From: Prochlorococcus sp. AG-418-I20
Lineage (GTDB): Bacteria; Cyanobacteriota; Cyanobacteriia; PCC-6307; Cyanobiaceae
NCBI GenBank assembly: GCA_003214175.1
Contig: QCLZ01000001.1
Location: forward strand, 248,001 to 312,000
Length of the DNA stretch: 64,000 nt
Direction: 5' to 3'
The position numbers and the translations under genes are program-made. Positions 30,302-40,338 of this stretch are shown here, piece by piece. The notes under the pieces were generated by a model. The model made no database searches. It was not told the DNA's origin and was given only the letters and a program-made list of their open reading frames with translations. Position 1 is the first letter of the stretch, and each line of letters opens with the position of its first letter.

Positions 30302-30529
30302 TTAATAATTATCAGGCTTGGCAATATCTCTTTTAATTAATGCCATTAAATATGTGGGAGCTTTATATCTTCCTGGGAGACATCTATTTAAAGTTTCTAG
30401 ATGTCCCCAACAAACTGTCTTTTCTATATCTTTAACTGAGTTACCTTTTAAAATTAATAATCTAAGAGCTTTACAAAATAAGGGATAGCCTGCTTCTAAT
30501 TCATCTATATTAAGCTTTGCTGCTGACAT
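30302..30529 (-). CDS. small conserved protein of unknown function next to carboxysome operon
   Basis: 75 residues, mostly helical, with three Cys (FCKAL, TVCWG, RCLPG) and an end YKAPTYLMALIKRDIAKPDNY. I do not recognise a domain. It is convergent with acRAF (6 bp apart); I recall similar small genes beside alpha-carboxysome operons in marine cyanobacteria, but a carboxysome role is only association. Confidence 0.6.
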   Translation of the reverse strand: MSAAKLNIDELEAGYPLFCKALRLLILKGNSVKDIEKTVCWGHLETLNRCLPGRYKAPTYLMALIKRDIAKPDNY

Positions 30530-30614
30530 AGATTAAGGAGGAATTATCATCTATTAATCTATACAAATATGGTGCAGATTTGGATCATATTTCAAATTTC
30601 TAAATAATTAGAAA

Positions 30615-31007
30615 TTAATCTAAAAATGCTACGCAATCGATCTCAACTAAAACTCCTTTAGGTAGAGATGAAACTTCCACACAGGCCCTTGCTGGAGGAT
30701 TATCTACATTGAAAAAATCACTATATATTTTATTGACAATTTGAAAATTACTTAGGTCGGTTAAGTAAATAGTTGTTTTTATTACATCATCTATTTTTGC
30801 CCCACCGGCTTTAAGAACTGCTTTAAGATTTTTTAAAACTTGAATAGTTTCCTTCTCTATATCACCCAAACTTGTTATTTCATTTAAAGCTGGGTCTATA
30901 GCAATTTGACCAGAACAATAGATAAAATCCCCAGCTTTTATAGCTTGATTATAAGGTCCGACTGGATCTGGAGCATTTGATGTTTTAATTACTTGTTTGG
31001 GGGACAT
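30615..31007 (-). CDS. ridA: RidA/YjgF/UK114 family enamine deaminase
   Basis: Hydrolyses reactive 2-aminoacrylate and related imines released by PLP enzymes such as threonine dehydratase. 130 residues, with GPYNQAIKAGDFIYCSGQ and the signature PPARACVEVSSLPKGVLVEIDCVAFL, including the Arg that binds the carboxylate and the Glu near the C-terminus. It lies 24 bp after gloB on the same strand. Confidence 0.95.
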   Translation of the reverse strand: MSPKQVIKTSNAPDPVGPYNQAIKAGDFIYCSGQIAIDPALNEITSLGDIEKETIQVLKNLKAVLKAGGAKIDDVIKTTIYLTDLSNFQIVNKIYSDFFNVDNPPARACVEVSSLPKGVLVEIDCVAFLD

Positions 31008-31031
31008 TTGTTTGAGAAGATACCTATCTAT

Positions 31032-31772
31032 TTAAACCCATAAATCTTTATTTGCTCTTAAAAAAGTAAATTCTTCTAAATTTTTTGCTCTTAAGAAAAG
31101 GTTTATTTTCATCTCTTCATCGAGTAAAAATGGAATTGTCAATTCATTAAGAGAAAGTTTTTTTTCAACTTCCGAAAGTTTATTTTTTATTTCTGGATCT
31201 TTAGGCTTGAGATTCAATGCCCACAAAATATTTGCCTTAGTATATTCATGTGCACAATATATCAGAGTATTTTTTGGTAGAGATTTGATTCTTTCTAATG
31301 AAGAATACATTTGTTGATAAGTTCCTTCAAAAATTCTTCCACAGCCTCCAGAGAATAATGTATCACCTATAAAAAGAACAGGATTTATCCCATCCAAAAA
31401 GAAGGCAATATGTGAGTTTGTGTGCCCTAATACCTCAATTATTTTTACTTCTTCACCAATAATATTCAAAGTTTCTCCATCCCTTACTGATACATTTTGA
31501 AAAGGTATTCGCTTCTTTTCTTTTGAGGAAGCAATTACCTTTACATTTGGCCATCTTTCAATAAGAGACTTCGTCCCTCCAATATGGTCTGAATGATGAT
31601 GAGTTTGCAAAATAGCTTTTAAGTGCAAATTGTTTTCATCTATATATCTAATTACTGGTTCATGAACAGATGGATCTATAACTACAACAGATTTGTCTTT
31701 TACCCACAACCAAATGATATTATCAATTAAAACTCTGAGTCCTATTATATTTGGAGCTTTATTAAATTCCAT
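31032..31772 (-). CDS. gloB: hydroxyacylglutathione hydrolase (glyoxalase II)
   Basis: Metallo-beta-lactamase-fold hydrolase that finishes methylglyoxal detoxification. Metal motif [38 protein letters not shown] and the Cys-Ala-His of YCAHEYT are all present. The open frame extends to 31943, but that part lies over hisG on the other strand; ATG at 31772 (MEFNKAPN) gives 246 residues, the normal length, and leaves a 40-bp divergent promoter gap to hisG. Confidence 0.95.
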   Translation of the reverse strand: MEFNKAPNIIGLRVLIDNIIWLWVKDKSVVVIDPSVHEPVIRYIDENNLHLKAILQTHHHSDHIGGTKSLIERWPNVKVIASSKEKKRIPFQNVSVRDGETLNIIGEEVKIIEVLGHTNSHIAFFLDGINPVLFIGDTLFSGGCGRIFEGTYQQMYSSLERIKSLPKNTLIYCAHEYTKANILWALNLKPKDPEIKNKLSEVEKKLSLNELTIPFLLDEEMKINLFLRAKNLEEFTFLRANKDLWV

Positions 31773-31812
31773 TGTTAAATTAGAATGAAGAATCCTTGGA
31801 AGAAATTGATCT

Positions 31813-32463
31813 ATGTTTACTATAGCTTTACCAAAAGGAGCTCTGTTAAAAGATTCAATTTCAACTTTTAAAAAAGCTGGATTAGATTTCTCTGATGCGT
31901 TGGACGAAAATAATAGATCATTAACCTTTGAATCAAATTGCAAACGTGCTAAAGCTTTATTAGTAAGAAATGGAGATGTTCCTGTTTATGTAAGTTATGG
32001 TCAGGCTGATTTGGGTATCGTTGGGTATGACGTTTTACGAGAATCTGAATTAAAAGTCGCAAAGTTATTGGATTTAGGCTTTGGGGGTTGTCATATGTCA
32101 TTGGCGGTCAAGAAAAATAGTAATTATTCAAAACCAACTGATCTTCCAGCGAATTGTAAAGTAGCAAGTAAATTTATAAAAACAGCAAGATCTTATTTTG
32201 AAGAATTAAATATTCCTGCAGAAATAGTTCATTTGACCGGATCAGTTGAGCTTGGTCCTATTACAGGTATGGCAGAGGCAATAGTTGATTTGGTGGCAAC
32301 TGGAAAAACTCTTAAAGAGAATGGTTTAATTAAAATAGATGATCTTTTCTACTCAACGGCAAGATTAATTGGAAATCCTTTATCTATGAGGTTAGATGAT
32401 AATCATCTCAAAGATACGATTTTATCAATAGAATCATCAAATGCTCTAGAGAAGATTAGCTAA
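31813..32463 (+). CDS. hisG: ATP phosphoribosyltransferase, short form
   Basis: First step of histidine synthesis. 216 residues: [10 protein letters not shown] at the N-terminus, [32 protein letters not shown] (PRPP-binding). It lacks the C-terminal regulatory domain of long HisG, so it should need a HisZ partner, which is not in this window. The start ATG is 40 bp from gloB on the other strand; it is directly joined to the ABC exporter gene. Confidence 0.96.
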   Translation: MFTIALPKGALLKDSISTFKKAGLDFSDALDENNRSLTFESNCKRAKALLVRNGDVPVYVSYGQADLGIVGYDVLRESELKVAKLLDLGFGGCHMSLAVKKNSNYSKPTDLPANCKVASKFIKTARSYFEELNIPAEIVHLTGSVELGPITGMAEAIVDLVATGKTLKENGLIKIDDLFYSTARLIGNPLSMRLDDNHLKDTILSIESSNALEKIS

Positions 32464-34260
32464 ATGTTCTTAAATGATTTTAGAAGGATTAAAAAGTTAG
32501 GTAGATTTTTAACTAAAGATAAAAAAACAATCTATTTGATACTGATAGTTTTGTTACCTGTCTCTTTCTCTGGAGCTATTCAACCACTATTAGTGGGTCA
32601 GGCAATTACTATTCTTAAAAACGAAAGTACAGATGTTTGGCTTAGTAAAACTTTCTTTGGGCAATCAATTAACACCATAATTATTACTTTATTCATTACT
32701 GTTGTATTTAGACTAGTTTTGCAAGGTTATCAAACTTATAATATTCAAGCGGTGGGGCAAAGATTAACAGCAAGGATAAGAAAAGAGCTTTTTGATCATT
32801 CGATATCTTTGTCTCTTAAATATCACGATAAAATGCCCGTTGGCAAATTATTAACGAGATTAACAAATGATGTTGACGCTTTAGCTGAGGTTTTTGGGAG
32901 CGGGGCAGTTGGAGTTATTGCTGACTTTGTAAGTCTAATAGTTATTTCTTTGACAATGCTCTCAATTGATAGAGGACTTGCAATCTTATTACTTTTAACT
33001 CAAATCCCAGTTTCATATTTCATTATTTGGCTTCAGAAACGTTATAGAAGGGCTAATTATCAAGTAAGGGAGGAATTATCTCAACTCAACTCTGATTTTC
33101 AAGAGAACCTTCAAGGTCTTGAAGTTGTTCAGATGTTTAGAAGAGAGGCTTTTAATAGTAAGAAGTTTTCTAATACTGGTTTAGCTTACAAGAAAGCAGT
33201 AAATGGAACGATATTTTATGACAGTAGTATTTCGGCATTTATTGAGTGGATTTCTCTTGCCGCAGTTTCCTTGGTTTTAGCAGTTGGAGGGTATCTTGTT
33301 ACCTCTGGAAATATTGGTTTAGGAACATTAACAACTTTTATTTTATATTCACAAAGACTTTTTGAACCCTTAAGACAGCTTGCAGAACGATTTACTCAGA
33401 TTCAAGGAGGTCTAACGGCTGTTGAGAGAATCAATGAATTATTAGATGAAGAAATTCAGATTAAAGACACAATTCCCGCAAAGCATTTTTTAGAAGATGA
33501 TAAAAATGTAAATAAGCAATTTATAGGCAAAATTGAATTTAAAAATGTATGTTTTTACTATAAAGAGGGAGAATACATCTTAGAGAATTTATCTTTTTTG
33601 ATTAATCCAGGGGAACATGTAGCTTTCGTAGGCCCAACTGGTTCAGGTAAAACAACCATAATTAGATTGTTATGTAGATTGTATGAACCTCAATCGGGCC
33701 AAATTTTAATCGACGATATTGATATAAAAGATATCCCTATCGCAACTCTCAGAAATATGTTGGGGGTAGTTTTACAAGATACCTTTATTTTTAGTGGTAA
33801 TGTTGCAGATAATTTGAAACTAAGTTCAAAAATAGAGAATATTGACTTAGAAAAAATTTGCGAAGAATTAGGATTAAATAATTTGCTAAAAAAATTACCT
33901 GAAGGTTTGAATACTTTTCTTAGAGAAAGAGGTGGAAACCTTTCTTCTGGTGAAAGACAACTTCTTTCAGTAGCACGAGTAGCCATTAGAAATCCTGTAG
34001 TCTTGATAATGGATGAAGCTACGGCTTTTATGGATCCTTCCACAGAGGCTACACTACAGAGGGATCTTGAAAGAATACTAAAAAAAAGAACAGCATTAGT
34101 AATAGCTCACAGACTAGCAACTATTGAAAATTCTGATAAGATCTTAGTCTTAAAAGGAGGGGAATTAATTGAAGAGGGAACACATAGTGAATTGAGATTG
34201 AAAAAGGGTTTATATTTTCAGCTTTCTGAGCTTCAACAAAAAGGATTTGCTAATTTTTAA
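32464..34260 (+). CDS. ABC transporter, fused membrane and ATPase domains (multidrug/lipid exporter type)
   Basis: 598-residue half-transporter that acts as a dimer. N-terminal six-helix membrane domain (about 20-320), then an ATPase domain: Walker A GPTGSGKTT near residue 394, Q-loop VLQDTFIF, signature LSSGERQLL near 495, Walker B VLIMDEA and H-loop AHRLA. Starts at the base after the hisG stop and overlaps the GNAT gene by 1 bp, so the three form an operon. Substrate unknown; MdlB/MsbA-like proteins export lipids or drugs. Confidence 0.93.
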   Translation: MFLNDFRRIKKLGRFLTKDKKTIYLILIVLLPVSFSGAIQPLLVGQAITILKNESTDVWLSKTFFGQSINTIIITLFITVVFRLVLQGYQTYNIQAVGQRLTARIRKELFDHSISLSLKYHDKMPVGKLLTRLTNDVDALAEVFGSGAVGVIADFVSLIVISLTMLSIDRGLAILLLLTQIPVSYFIIWLQKRYRRANYQVREELSQLNSDFQENLQGLEVVQMFRREAFNSKKFSNTGLAYKKAVNGTIFYDSSISAFIEWISLAAVSLVLAVGGYLVTSGNIGLGTLTTFILYSQRLFEPLRQLAERFTQIQGGLTAVERINELLDEEIQIKDTIPAKHFLEDDKNVNKQFIGKIEFKNVCFYYKEGEYILENLSFLINPGEHVAFVGPTGSGKTTIIRLLCRLYEPQSGQILIDDIDIKDIPIATLRNMLGVVLQDTFIFSGNVADNLKLSSKIENIDLEKICEELGLNNLLKKLPEGLNTFLRERGGNLSSGERQLLSVARVAIRNPVVLIMDEATAFMDPSTEATLQRDLERILKKRTALVIAHRLATIENSDKILVLKGGELIEEGTHSELRLKKGLYFQLSELQQKGFANF

Positions 34261-34790
34261 TGATTTTTAGAAACCAAGGGTCATCAATAAAACAATCCAG
34301 CACGCTTTCGAGAGATGAACTTGTAGATATCTATGGCTCAAATTCTTATGAATTTACTCAAAAACAAAGTGAAGAAATTTTTGTATGTAGTAAAAGTAAA
34401 GAGTTAGATCTAATAGAGCTAGATCAACTTTTGCAAACTGTTGGTTGGAGCAGACGACCAATAAGAAGAGTTAAAAGAGCTTTGGATTTTAGTATTTTGG
34501 TGGTTGGTTTATGGCGTCATGATGATAAATTTCCAAGGCTAGTAGGATTTGCAAGATGTACTGGTGATGGGATTTTAGAAGCAACAGTGTGGGATGTTGC
34601 TGTTAACCCTGTCTATCAAGGATTAGGACTAGGAAAAGAAATAATGAAATATATCCTAAAAGAATTAAAAAGTAGTGGCATTTTTAAAGTCACTCTTTTT
34701 GCTGATGCAGAAGTGATTTCATTTTACAAGAGACAAGGTTGGATACTAGAACCAAGAGGCTCTAAATGTGCTTTTTGGTATGCAAATTAA
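34260..34790 (+). CDS. GNAT-family N-acetyltransferase
   Basis: 176 residues. The acetyl-CoA-binding motif is VAVNPVYQGLGLGKEIMKYI near residue 117, followed by VTLFADAEVISFYKRQGW, the beta-5/alpha-4 segment. It resembles plastid and cyanobacterial GNATs. The acceptor is unknown. Last gene of the hisG-ABC-GNAT unit, ending 1 bp before the convergent glycosyltransferase gene. Confidence 0.88.
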   Translation: MIFRNQGSSIKQSSTLSRDELVDIYGSNSYEFTQKQSEEIFVCSKSKELDLIELDQLLQTVGWSRRPIRRVKRALDFSILVVGLWRHDDKFPRLVGFARCTGDGILEATVWDVAVNPVYQGLGLGKEIMKYILKELKSSGIFKVTLFADAEVISFYKRQGWILEPRGSKCAFWYAN

Positions 34791-35474
34791 TCATTTTTTG
34801 TAGTAGTCAGAATATATAGATTTTAAGGATTCGCCTTTTAACCATTTTCTCCTCAAGCGCCAGTTCTTTATTGCTTGGAGAAAAATATTAGTTTTTTCCC
34901 ATTTCCTAGAACTTATAAAAATAGGTAAATTTAATTGTTTTAAATCTCTTTTATTTTTTAATCTCCTTAAAAAATCTACATCTTCCATTAATGGTATTTT
35001 TCTAAAACCATTATTCTTAAAATAAATATTTCTATGAATTATTAAACCTTGATCACCATACGGTTGTTTTAAATATTTACTTCTAATATTTACAAGAATT
35101 TCGAGGACTCTATAAATTATTTTTTTGTTATTAATTTTAAATTTAAAATAGTAAATACTATTCTTGCTTCCCTTTAAAAATGTATTTATTTTTTTAAACC
35201 AATCATGAGTTAATCTTGTGTCGGCATGTAAAAATATGAGCCAGTCTCCTTTTGAATTCTTGGCTCCAATATCTAATTGTAAACCTCGATTCTTTTCTTT
35301 GGATATACATACTTTAGCTCCATAAATATTTGCTATATCAATAGTTTTATCTTCACTTCCACAATCAATAATTATAATTTCTCCCTTTTTCTGAATACTT
35401 GATAAGTCTGAAAGCAATAATGGCAAATTATTAGCTTCATTAATAGTTGGAATTATAATTGAGATTTTAGACAA
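34791..35474 (-). CDS. family 2 glycosyltransferase (TIGR04283-type)
   Basis: 227 residues with a GT-A fold: SIIIPTINEANNLP at the start, EIIIIDCGSEDKT, and the metal motif WLIFLHADTRL near residue 80. This small GT2 class is paired across many bacteria with the DUF2064-type protein encoded just upstream, as here (5 bp apart). Database naming links the pair to arsenosugar synthesis, but no arsenic gene is near, so the product is unknown. Confidence 0.85.
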   Translation of the reverse strand: MSKISIIIPTINEANNLPLLLSDLSSIQKKGEIIIIDCGSEDKTIDIANIYGAKVCISKEKNRGLQLDIGAKNSKGDWLIFLHADTRLTHDWFKKINTFLKGSKNSIYYFKFKINNKKIIYRVLEILVNIRSKYLKQPYGDQGLIIHRNIYFKNNGFRKIPLMEDVDFLRRLKNKRDLKQLNLPIFISSRKWEKTNIFLQAIKNWRLRRKWLKGESLKSIYSDYYKK

Positions 35475-35479
35475 GTCGA

Positions 35480-36115
35480 TTACTTTCTACTTTCAATATC
35501 AATTATTGTATCTATATCTATTTTTTTATCTAAAAACTTATATCTAAATTTTGTAGAAGCAAAATTATTAATTGTATTTCTGAGAACATTTTCTGTCCCC
35601 CACTTAATGTTGATGAAAGGTAGATAAATATGCGATGAGATTATTTTTTCTGATAAACCAATGAGCCAATATCCTCCATCATTAGATGGTCCTAAAATAA
35701 GATCATTTTGTTGAAGCTCTTTAAGACTATTCAATAAATCTTGATGACATAAATCTGGAAGGTCCGTACCAATAAAAATTATATTTTTGATCTTATGTTT
35801 AGCACAAAATTTTTTGTTGAGAATTATTTGCCTTTTCATTTTTTCTCCCAAGCAACCTTTCCCCTGTAAATGAAATTTTTTGATACCTAATTCTCTAGAC
35901 CATCTTCTACAATTCCCTATCCCCAATCCAGATATAGCAATAGAAATATCAATTAGTTTATTTTCTTGGAGAAATTTTGCGACTGAAATAGTGTGTTTGG
36001 TCATCACACTTTGTACTTTTGCAGAATTACTTTTACCTATATCTTTTGATAATCTTGTTTTGCATCTTCCAAAACCATGCCATTTTGCCATGATAACTAG
36101 TAATGCTTTGTCCAA
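35480..36115 (-). CDS. DUF2064 nucleotidyl/glycosyltransferase-like protein (TIGR04282-type)
   Basis: 211 residues. Begins LLVIMAKWHGFGRCKTRLSKDIG, the nucleotide-sugar-binding loop of this family, followed by IIFIGTDLPDLCHQDL and GPSNDGGYWLIGL. Related in fold to cofactor guanylyltransferases. First gene of a two-gene unit with the GT2 gene; its start is 171 bp from dnaA on the opposite strand. Confidence 0.85.
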   Translation of the reverse strand: MDKALLVIMAKWHGFGRCKTRLSKDIGKSNSAKVQSVMTKHTISVAKFLQENKLIDISIAISGLGIGNCRRWSRELGIKKFHLQGKGCLGEKMKRQIILNKKFCAKHKIKNIIFIGTDLPDLCHQDLLNSLKELQQNDLILGPSNDGGYWLIGLSEKIISSHIYLPFINIKWGTENVLRNTINNFASTKFRYKFLDKKIDIDTIIDIESRK

Positions 36116-36217
36116 TACTTTTAGTGAGATTTAAAATAATTATATGCTTATAAAAAAAATATAAAATTCATCTTTATAAATTTATTTGATGCTTTGTTAA
36201 ATAATTTTAAATTTGTC

Positions 36218-36275
36218 GTGATCTTGTGATCTGATCATGGCCAATTATTAAATTCCAACTAGATTAATAATCTAG
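36218..36275. promoter_or_regulatory. repeat and palindrome upstream of dnaA
   Basis: GTGATCT occurs twice 8 nt apart (36218-36224, 36226-36232), followed by TGATCA. A perfect stem CTAGATT-aat-AATCTAG spans 36259-36275, 11 nt before the dnaA start, where it would overlap the ribosome landing area. Candidate control elements of dnaA; no protein partner is implied by the sequence. Confidence 0.4.
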
Positions 36276-36286
36276 ATAATAAAACT

Positions 36287-37681
36287 TTGCAAGCAACTAA
36301 TCCTATTTGGGCGGAAGTTCAACAATTACTCCAAAAAAAATTAAGTAAGCCTTCATTTGAGACATGGATAAGGCCTGCTAAATTTAATTGTTTTGAGAAT
36401 GGCCTATTGACCTTAATCGCTCCAAATACATTTTCCAGTGATTGGTTAAGAAAGAATTATTGTGAAACTATTGAAAAAGCTGCAAAAGAAATCTGTGGCC
36501 ATGATGTAAAAGTTGTTTTTAAATCTGAAACAAATACAAGAAGCGATTTAACAAATGAGGAGAGACCTAACGAACCAGACGTTAATCATAAAACAAAATC
36601 TTTTTCTAGTAACAACCAAAATAATTCTTCAAAAAATCAATTCAAAAATCCTAATGGTTTAAATTTACGCTACGTATTTAAAAGATTTGTTGTAGGTCCA
36701 AATAGCAGATTGGCTCATGCCGCAGCTTTAGCCGTTGCCGAATCTCCTGGGAGAGAATTTAATCCATTATTTATTTGTGGAGGAGTAGGTCTTGGTAAGA
36801 CTCATTTAATGCAAGCAATAGGTCATTATCGAGTAGAAATAGATCCAGAAGCAAAAGTCAAATATGTATCCACAGAGACTTTTACTAACGATGTTATTAG
36901 CGGTATTCGGAGAGATGGAATGACAGCTATTCGAGATAAATATAGAAATGTAGATTTGATTTTAATAGACGATATACAGTTCTTAGAAGGCAAAGAGTAT
37001 ACACAGGAAGAATTTTTTCATACTTTTAACGCCCTTCACGAATCAGGAAGTCAAATAGTTATTGCAAGTGATAGACCCCCAAATCAACTTTCGGGAATTC
37101 AAGAGAGATTAATTTCTAGATTCTCAATGGGTATGACTGCAGATATTCAGACGCCTGACCTTGAGACGCGGACAGCAATCCTTCAAAAAAAAGCAGAGCA
37201 AGAGAGGATGAGTCTTCCAAGAGATTTAATTCAATTTATAGCAGGAAGATTCACTTCGAATATTCGAGAATTGGAAGGAGCATTTACTAGAGCTGTTGCA
37301 TTTGCATCAATAACAGGCTTGCCAATGACAGTCCAATCAATTGCTCCAATGCTTGATCCTAATAGTGTTGGAGTAGTTGTTACGCCAAAACAGGTTATTA
37401 ATAAAGTGGCAGATTTCTTTAAAGTTTCTACTGATGAATTGATTAGTTCAAGTAGGAGAAAACCAGTAAGTCAAGCTAGACAAATAGGCATGTACCTTAT
37501 GCGGCATGGAACGGATCTAAGCCTACCTAGAATCGGAGATGAGTTTGGGGGGAAAGACCATACAACAGTTATGTATGCTATCGAACAAGTTGAAAAAAAA
37601 TTATCTATTGATCCTAATATTGCAAGTCAAGTACAAAAAATAAGGGATTTACTTCAAATAGATTCAAGAAAAAATCTATAA
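36287..37681 (+). CDS. dnaA: chromosomal replication initiator DnaA
   Basis: 464 residues in four domains: I (1-about 85, [23 protein letters not shown]), a polar linker II, AAA+ domain III with Walker [13 protein letters not shown] near residue 168 and Walker [14 protein letters not shown], and DNA-binding domain IV with [22 protein letters not shown] start at 36287. The 171 bp upstream have no cluster of TTATCCACA boxes, so the origin does not appear to be here, as is common in cyanobacteria. Confidence 0.98.
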   Translation: MQATNPIWAEVQQLLQKKLSKPSFETWIRPAKFNCFENGLLTLIAPNTFSSDWLRKNYCETIEKAAKEICGHDVKVVFKSETNTRSDLTNEERPNEPDVNHKTKSFSSNNQNNSSKNQFKNPNGLNLRYVFKRFVVGPNSRLAHAAALAVAESPGREFNPLFICGGVGLGKTHLMQAIGHYRVEIDPEAKVKYVSTETFTNDVISGIRRDGMTAIRDKYRNVDLILIDDIQFLEGKEYTQEEFFHTFNALHESGSQIVIASDRPPNQLSGIQERLISRFSMGMTADIQTPDLETRTAILQKKAEQERMSLPRDLIQFIAGRFTSNIRELEGAFTRAVAFASITGLPMTVQSIAPMLDPNSVGVVVTPKQVINKVADFFKVSTDELISSSRRKPVSQARQIGMYLMRHGTDLSLPRIGDEFGGKDHTTVMYAIEQVEKKLSIDPNIASQVQKIRDLLQIDSRKNL

Positions 37682-37689
37682 TTTTACTG

Positions 37690-38943
37690 TTAAATAGAAA
37701 TAAAATTTCTAGGATCTTGATCATATCTATGTGTGAAAGGTATCTTATCTATTTCATCGATATCACTGAGCGATTCAATTTTATTTAATGATTGTCTTAA
37801 TAACCTTGCTGAAATAATTGGCATATCTCTTGGAACTGAGATTCTATTTTTTAAGTATCTTAGAGAAATTCCTGAAAGTTTTTTAGGGATTACTACTTCA
37901 CCTGTGATCATATGGGTCAACGCTGATCTCAATGATTCCTCAAAGGATTCTTTGTTGTATGGGTTTACTTTTAGTAAATTGTCTTTATGCTTTATTACTC
38001 TTTTAAGAGCAACTTTAGCGAAATATTTTGAATCATAATTTTTATTTAATTCATAATTACCTAGACCCTTTCCATTATCTATTAGCTCAGAAAAAGTAAT
38101 CTGTTGATCATTGCGTTCTTTATAACATCCACCCATTTGTGGTGGTAAATCATGAGAGTGAGTATGAAAATCTCCTTGAGTACCTCTATAAGCACTTGTC
38201 CCTTCAAAAAGGGTAAGCCACTTATCTACATAACGGTAATTAGATCTTAAATTAAACCCTTTGTAGTAACTCAGGGAAGCATTAATTCTTTCCATATAGG
38301 GAATAAAAATTATATCTCCAACACCAGGCTCTATTTCACCCGTATTAGATAAAGATGGATCAAGAAACCCTGATTTTGATCTACTTAAGATTTCATTGAG
38401 TTTAAAAATGGATTCTTTAAATCTTTTTTTTCTAAAAGAGTTATCTACAAAATTAAAGCTTTCTCGGCAGAGCCAATTGCACCAGGATCTGAAAATTTCC
38501 CTTTCTAATTCTCGAATTTTAATAAGGTTACTGGATGTTATGAACGATCCAAGTGCTCCAAATGCATTTTCTAAAAAAGCTATGATATCGTCGCTTTCAG
38601 TTATAACTTTCCCTTTAAATTCAATTGCAGGTAATTTACCCGATCTGACTTTATCGAGGAACCAACTCTCTTTTTGACCGTAGCAAAACATGTTTATTTT
38701 TTTGACTCTGTATGGAATTCTTTTATATTCAAGCCATAACCATATTTTTTGACAGTAAGGACACCAAGAATGCCTATCCCTGTATAGGGTAACTATTACA
38801 TCATTTTCAGTATGCCCAAATAATCTTAAATTTGAGTAGGAATTATTTATTCCATTGACTCTATCAAGATCTTCAACTTCAAACTTATTTAAATTATCCC
38901 ATGTCAAAATACCATTCATTATTTGAGTTAAAACTATAAACAT
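37690..38943 (-). CDS. glutathione S-transferase-like protein with glutaredoxin-type N-terminus
   Basis: 417 residues. N-terminal thioredoxin fold with TLYRDRHSWCPYCQKIWLWLE (CxxC redox/GSH motif near residue 63), KLPAIEFKGKVITESDDI (cis-Pro and Glu-Ser for glutathione), then a long helical C-terminal domain to about residue 270 and an extra 150-residue tail. Much longer than usual GSTs (about 220). A second ATG at 38919 (MNGILTW) may be the true start. Divergent from gor by 28 bp, which supports a role in glutathione metabolism. Confidence 0.82.
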   Translation of the reverse strand: MFIVLTQIMNGILTWDNLNKFEVEDLDRVNGINNSYSNLRLFGHTENDVIVTLYRDRHSWCPYCQKIWLWLEYKRIPYRVKKINMFCYGQKESWFLDKVRSGKLPAIEFKGKVITESDDIIAFLENAFGALGSFITSSNLIKIRELEREIFRSWCNWLCRESFNFVDNSFRKKRFKESIFKLNEILSRSKSGFLDPSLSNTGEIEPGVGDIIFIPYMERINASLSYYKGFNLRSNYRYVDKWLTLFEGTSAYRGTQGDFHTHSHDLPPQMGGCYKERNDQQITFSELIDNGKGLGNYELNKNYDSKYFAKVALKRVIKHKDNLLKVNPYNKESFEESLRSALTHMITGEVVIPKKLSGISLRYLKNRISVPRDMPIISARLLRQSLNKIESLSDIDEIDKIPFTHRYDQDPRNFISI

Positions 38944-38971
38944 ACGCTATAATAATTGATTAAAAAAAGTC

Positions 38972-40336
38972 TTGGAATTTGAATTTGATTTAACTGTTGT
39001 TGGCGCTGGATCTGGAGGACTCGCGGCGGCTAAACGTGCGGCTAGTTATGGAGCAAAAGTTGCAATCATAGAAGTAAATCAAATAGGAGGAACTTGTGTA
39101 ATAAGGGGATGTGTTCCTAAAAAATTGATGGTATATGCAGCTAAAAGTAAAAAAAATATGGATTCTTCTGAAGGATATGGATTAAAAAATGAAGGTATTA
39201 ATTTTGAATCAAATATTTTATTGAATAATGTTAGAGAGGAGGTTTCCAGATTAAGTAATTTACATAAAAATTCTTTAAAAAAATTGAATGTAACCGTTTT
39301 TGAGGGCTTAGGAAGATTTAAGTCTCAAAATGAATTAGAAATTATTTGTCCAAAAACAAAGAAAATTAAAAATAAAATAAGTTCAAATAAAATTCTTATT
39401 TCAGTTGGAGGTAAACCAAAGAAATTGAATATTCCTGGGATAGATTTGGCATGGACTAGTAATGATATCTTTGAATTAAAGAACTTTCCCAAATCATTAT
39501 TAATAGTTGGAGGAGGATATATTGCTTGTGAATTTGCTTCTATTTTCAGGAATTTAGGTATTGAAGTAACTCAATTAATTAGAGGCAAACATTTACTTAA
39601 TGGTTTTGATGAGGACCTTTCTTTTTGCCTAGAGGAATCCCCCACGTTTACTGGCATAAGCATAATCTCCAATACTCAATTAAAGTCTATCAAGAGAGTA
39701 AATGGTAATCTGGAATCTACCTTAGACTCGGGTGATAAACTCTTAACTAAAAATATCCTTATTGCTACAGGTAGAGAACCAAATCTTTTGCCTTTGAATT
39801 TAGATTTTTTAAATCTAAAGATGGATAGCCAATATTTAGATGTTGATGAACTTAATCAAACAAGCAACCCAAATATTTTTGCAGTTGGTGATATTATCAA
39901 TAAACCAAACTTAACTCCAGTAGCAATAGAACAAGGGAGAGTTTTTGCAGATAATTTTTTTAATGACCAAAAAAGAAAAGTCAATTATGAAAATATCCCT
40001 AAGGCCGTTTTCACTATTCCAGAAATTTCAACTGTTGGCTTAAGTGAAAAGGATGCCATAAAGATTTACTCTGAAAAAAATATTAAAATTTTCAAATGTA
40101 AATTCACTCCTATGTCAAATACTTTTAAAGAGAATAAATCAAAATGTATGTTGAAGATTGTAGTTCATAAGCTAACTGATAAAGTCCTGGGATGCCATAT
40201 GTTTGGAGAAACAGCATCTGAGATTATTCAAATGGTATCGATTTCATTAAATGCAGGGATAACTAAAAAAGACTTTGATATTACTATGGCTTTGCACCCG
40301 ACTATCTCAGAAGAGTTTGTGACTATGTATGGCTAA
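38972..40336 (+). CDS. gor: glutathione reductase
   Basis: FAD/NADPH disulfide reductase of 454 residues. FAD motif VVGAGSGGLAAA, redox pair GGTCVIRGCVPKKL near residue 42, NAD(P)H motif IVGGGYIACEFA near 172, FAVGDI for FAD, and the C-terminal catalytic His region ALHPTISEEFV. TTG start. Some members reduce other thiols, but the VIRGCVPKKL context is typical of glutathione reductase. Next to the GST-like gene. Confidence 0.95.
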   Translation: MEFEFDLTVVGAGSGGLAAAKRAASYGAKVAIIEVNQIGGTCVIRGCVPKKLMVYAAKSKKNMDSSEGYGLKNEGINFESNILLNNVREEVSRLSNLHKNSLKKLNVTVFEGLGRFKSQNELEIICPKTKKIKNKISSNKILISVGGKPKKLNIPGIDLAWTSNDIFELKNFPKSLLIVGGGYIACEFASIFRNLGIEVTQLIRGKHLLNGFDEDLSFCLEESPTFTGISIISNTQLKSIKRVNGNLESTLDSGDKLLTKNILIATGREPNLLPLNLDFLNLKMDSQYLDVDELNQTSNPNIFAVGDIINKPNLTPVAIEQGRVFADNFFNDQKRKVNYENIPKAVFTIPEISTVGLSEKDAIKIYSEKNIKIFKCKFTPMSNTFKENKSKCMLKIVVHKLTDKVLGCHMFGETASEIIQMVSISLNAGITKKDFDITMALHPTISEEFVTMYG

Positions 40337-40338
40337 AA

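Noticed and set aside
31773-31943. N-terminal extension of gloB
   Set aside because: The extra residues are the reverse complement of hisG, and family length starts at ATG 31772.
36116-36286. Replication origin beside dnaA
   Set aside because: No cluster of DnaA boxes is visible, and cyanobacterial dnaA is often away from the origin.
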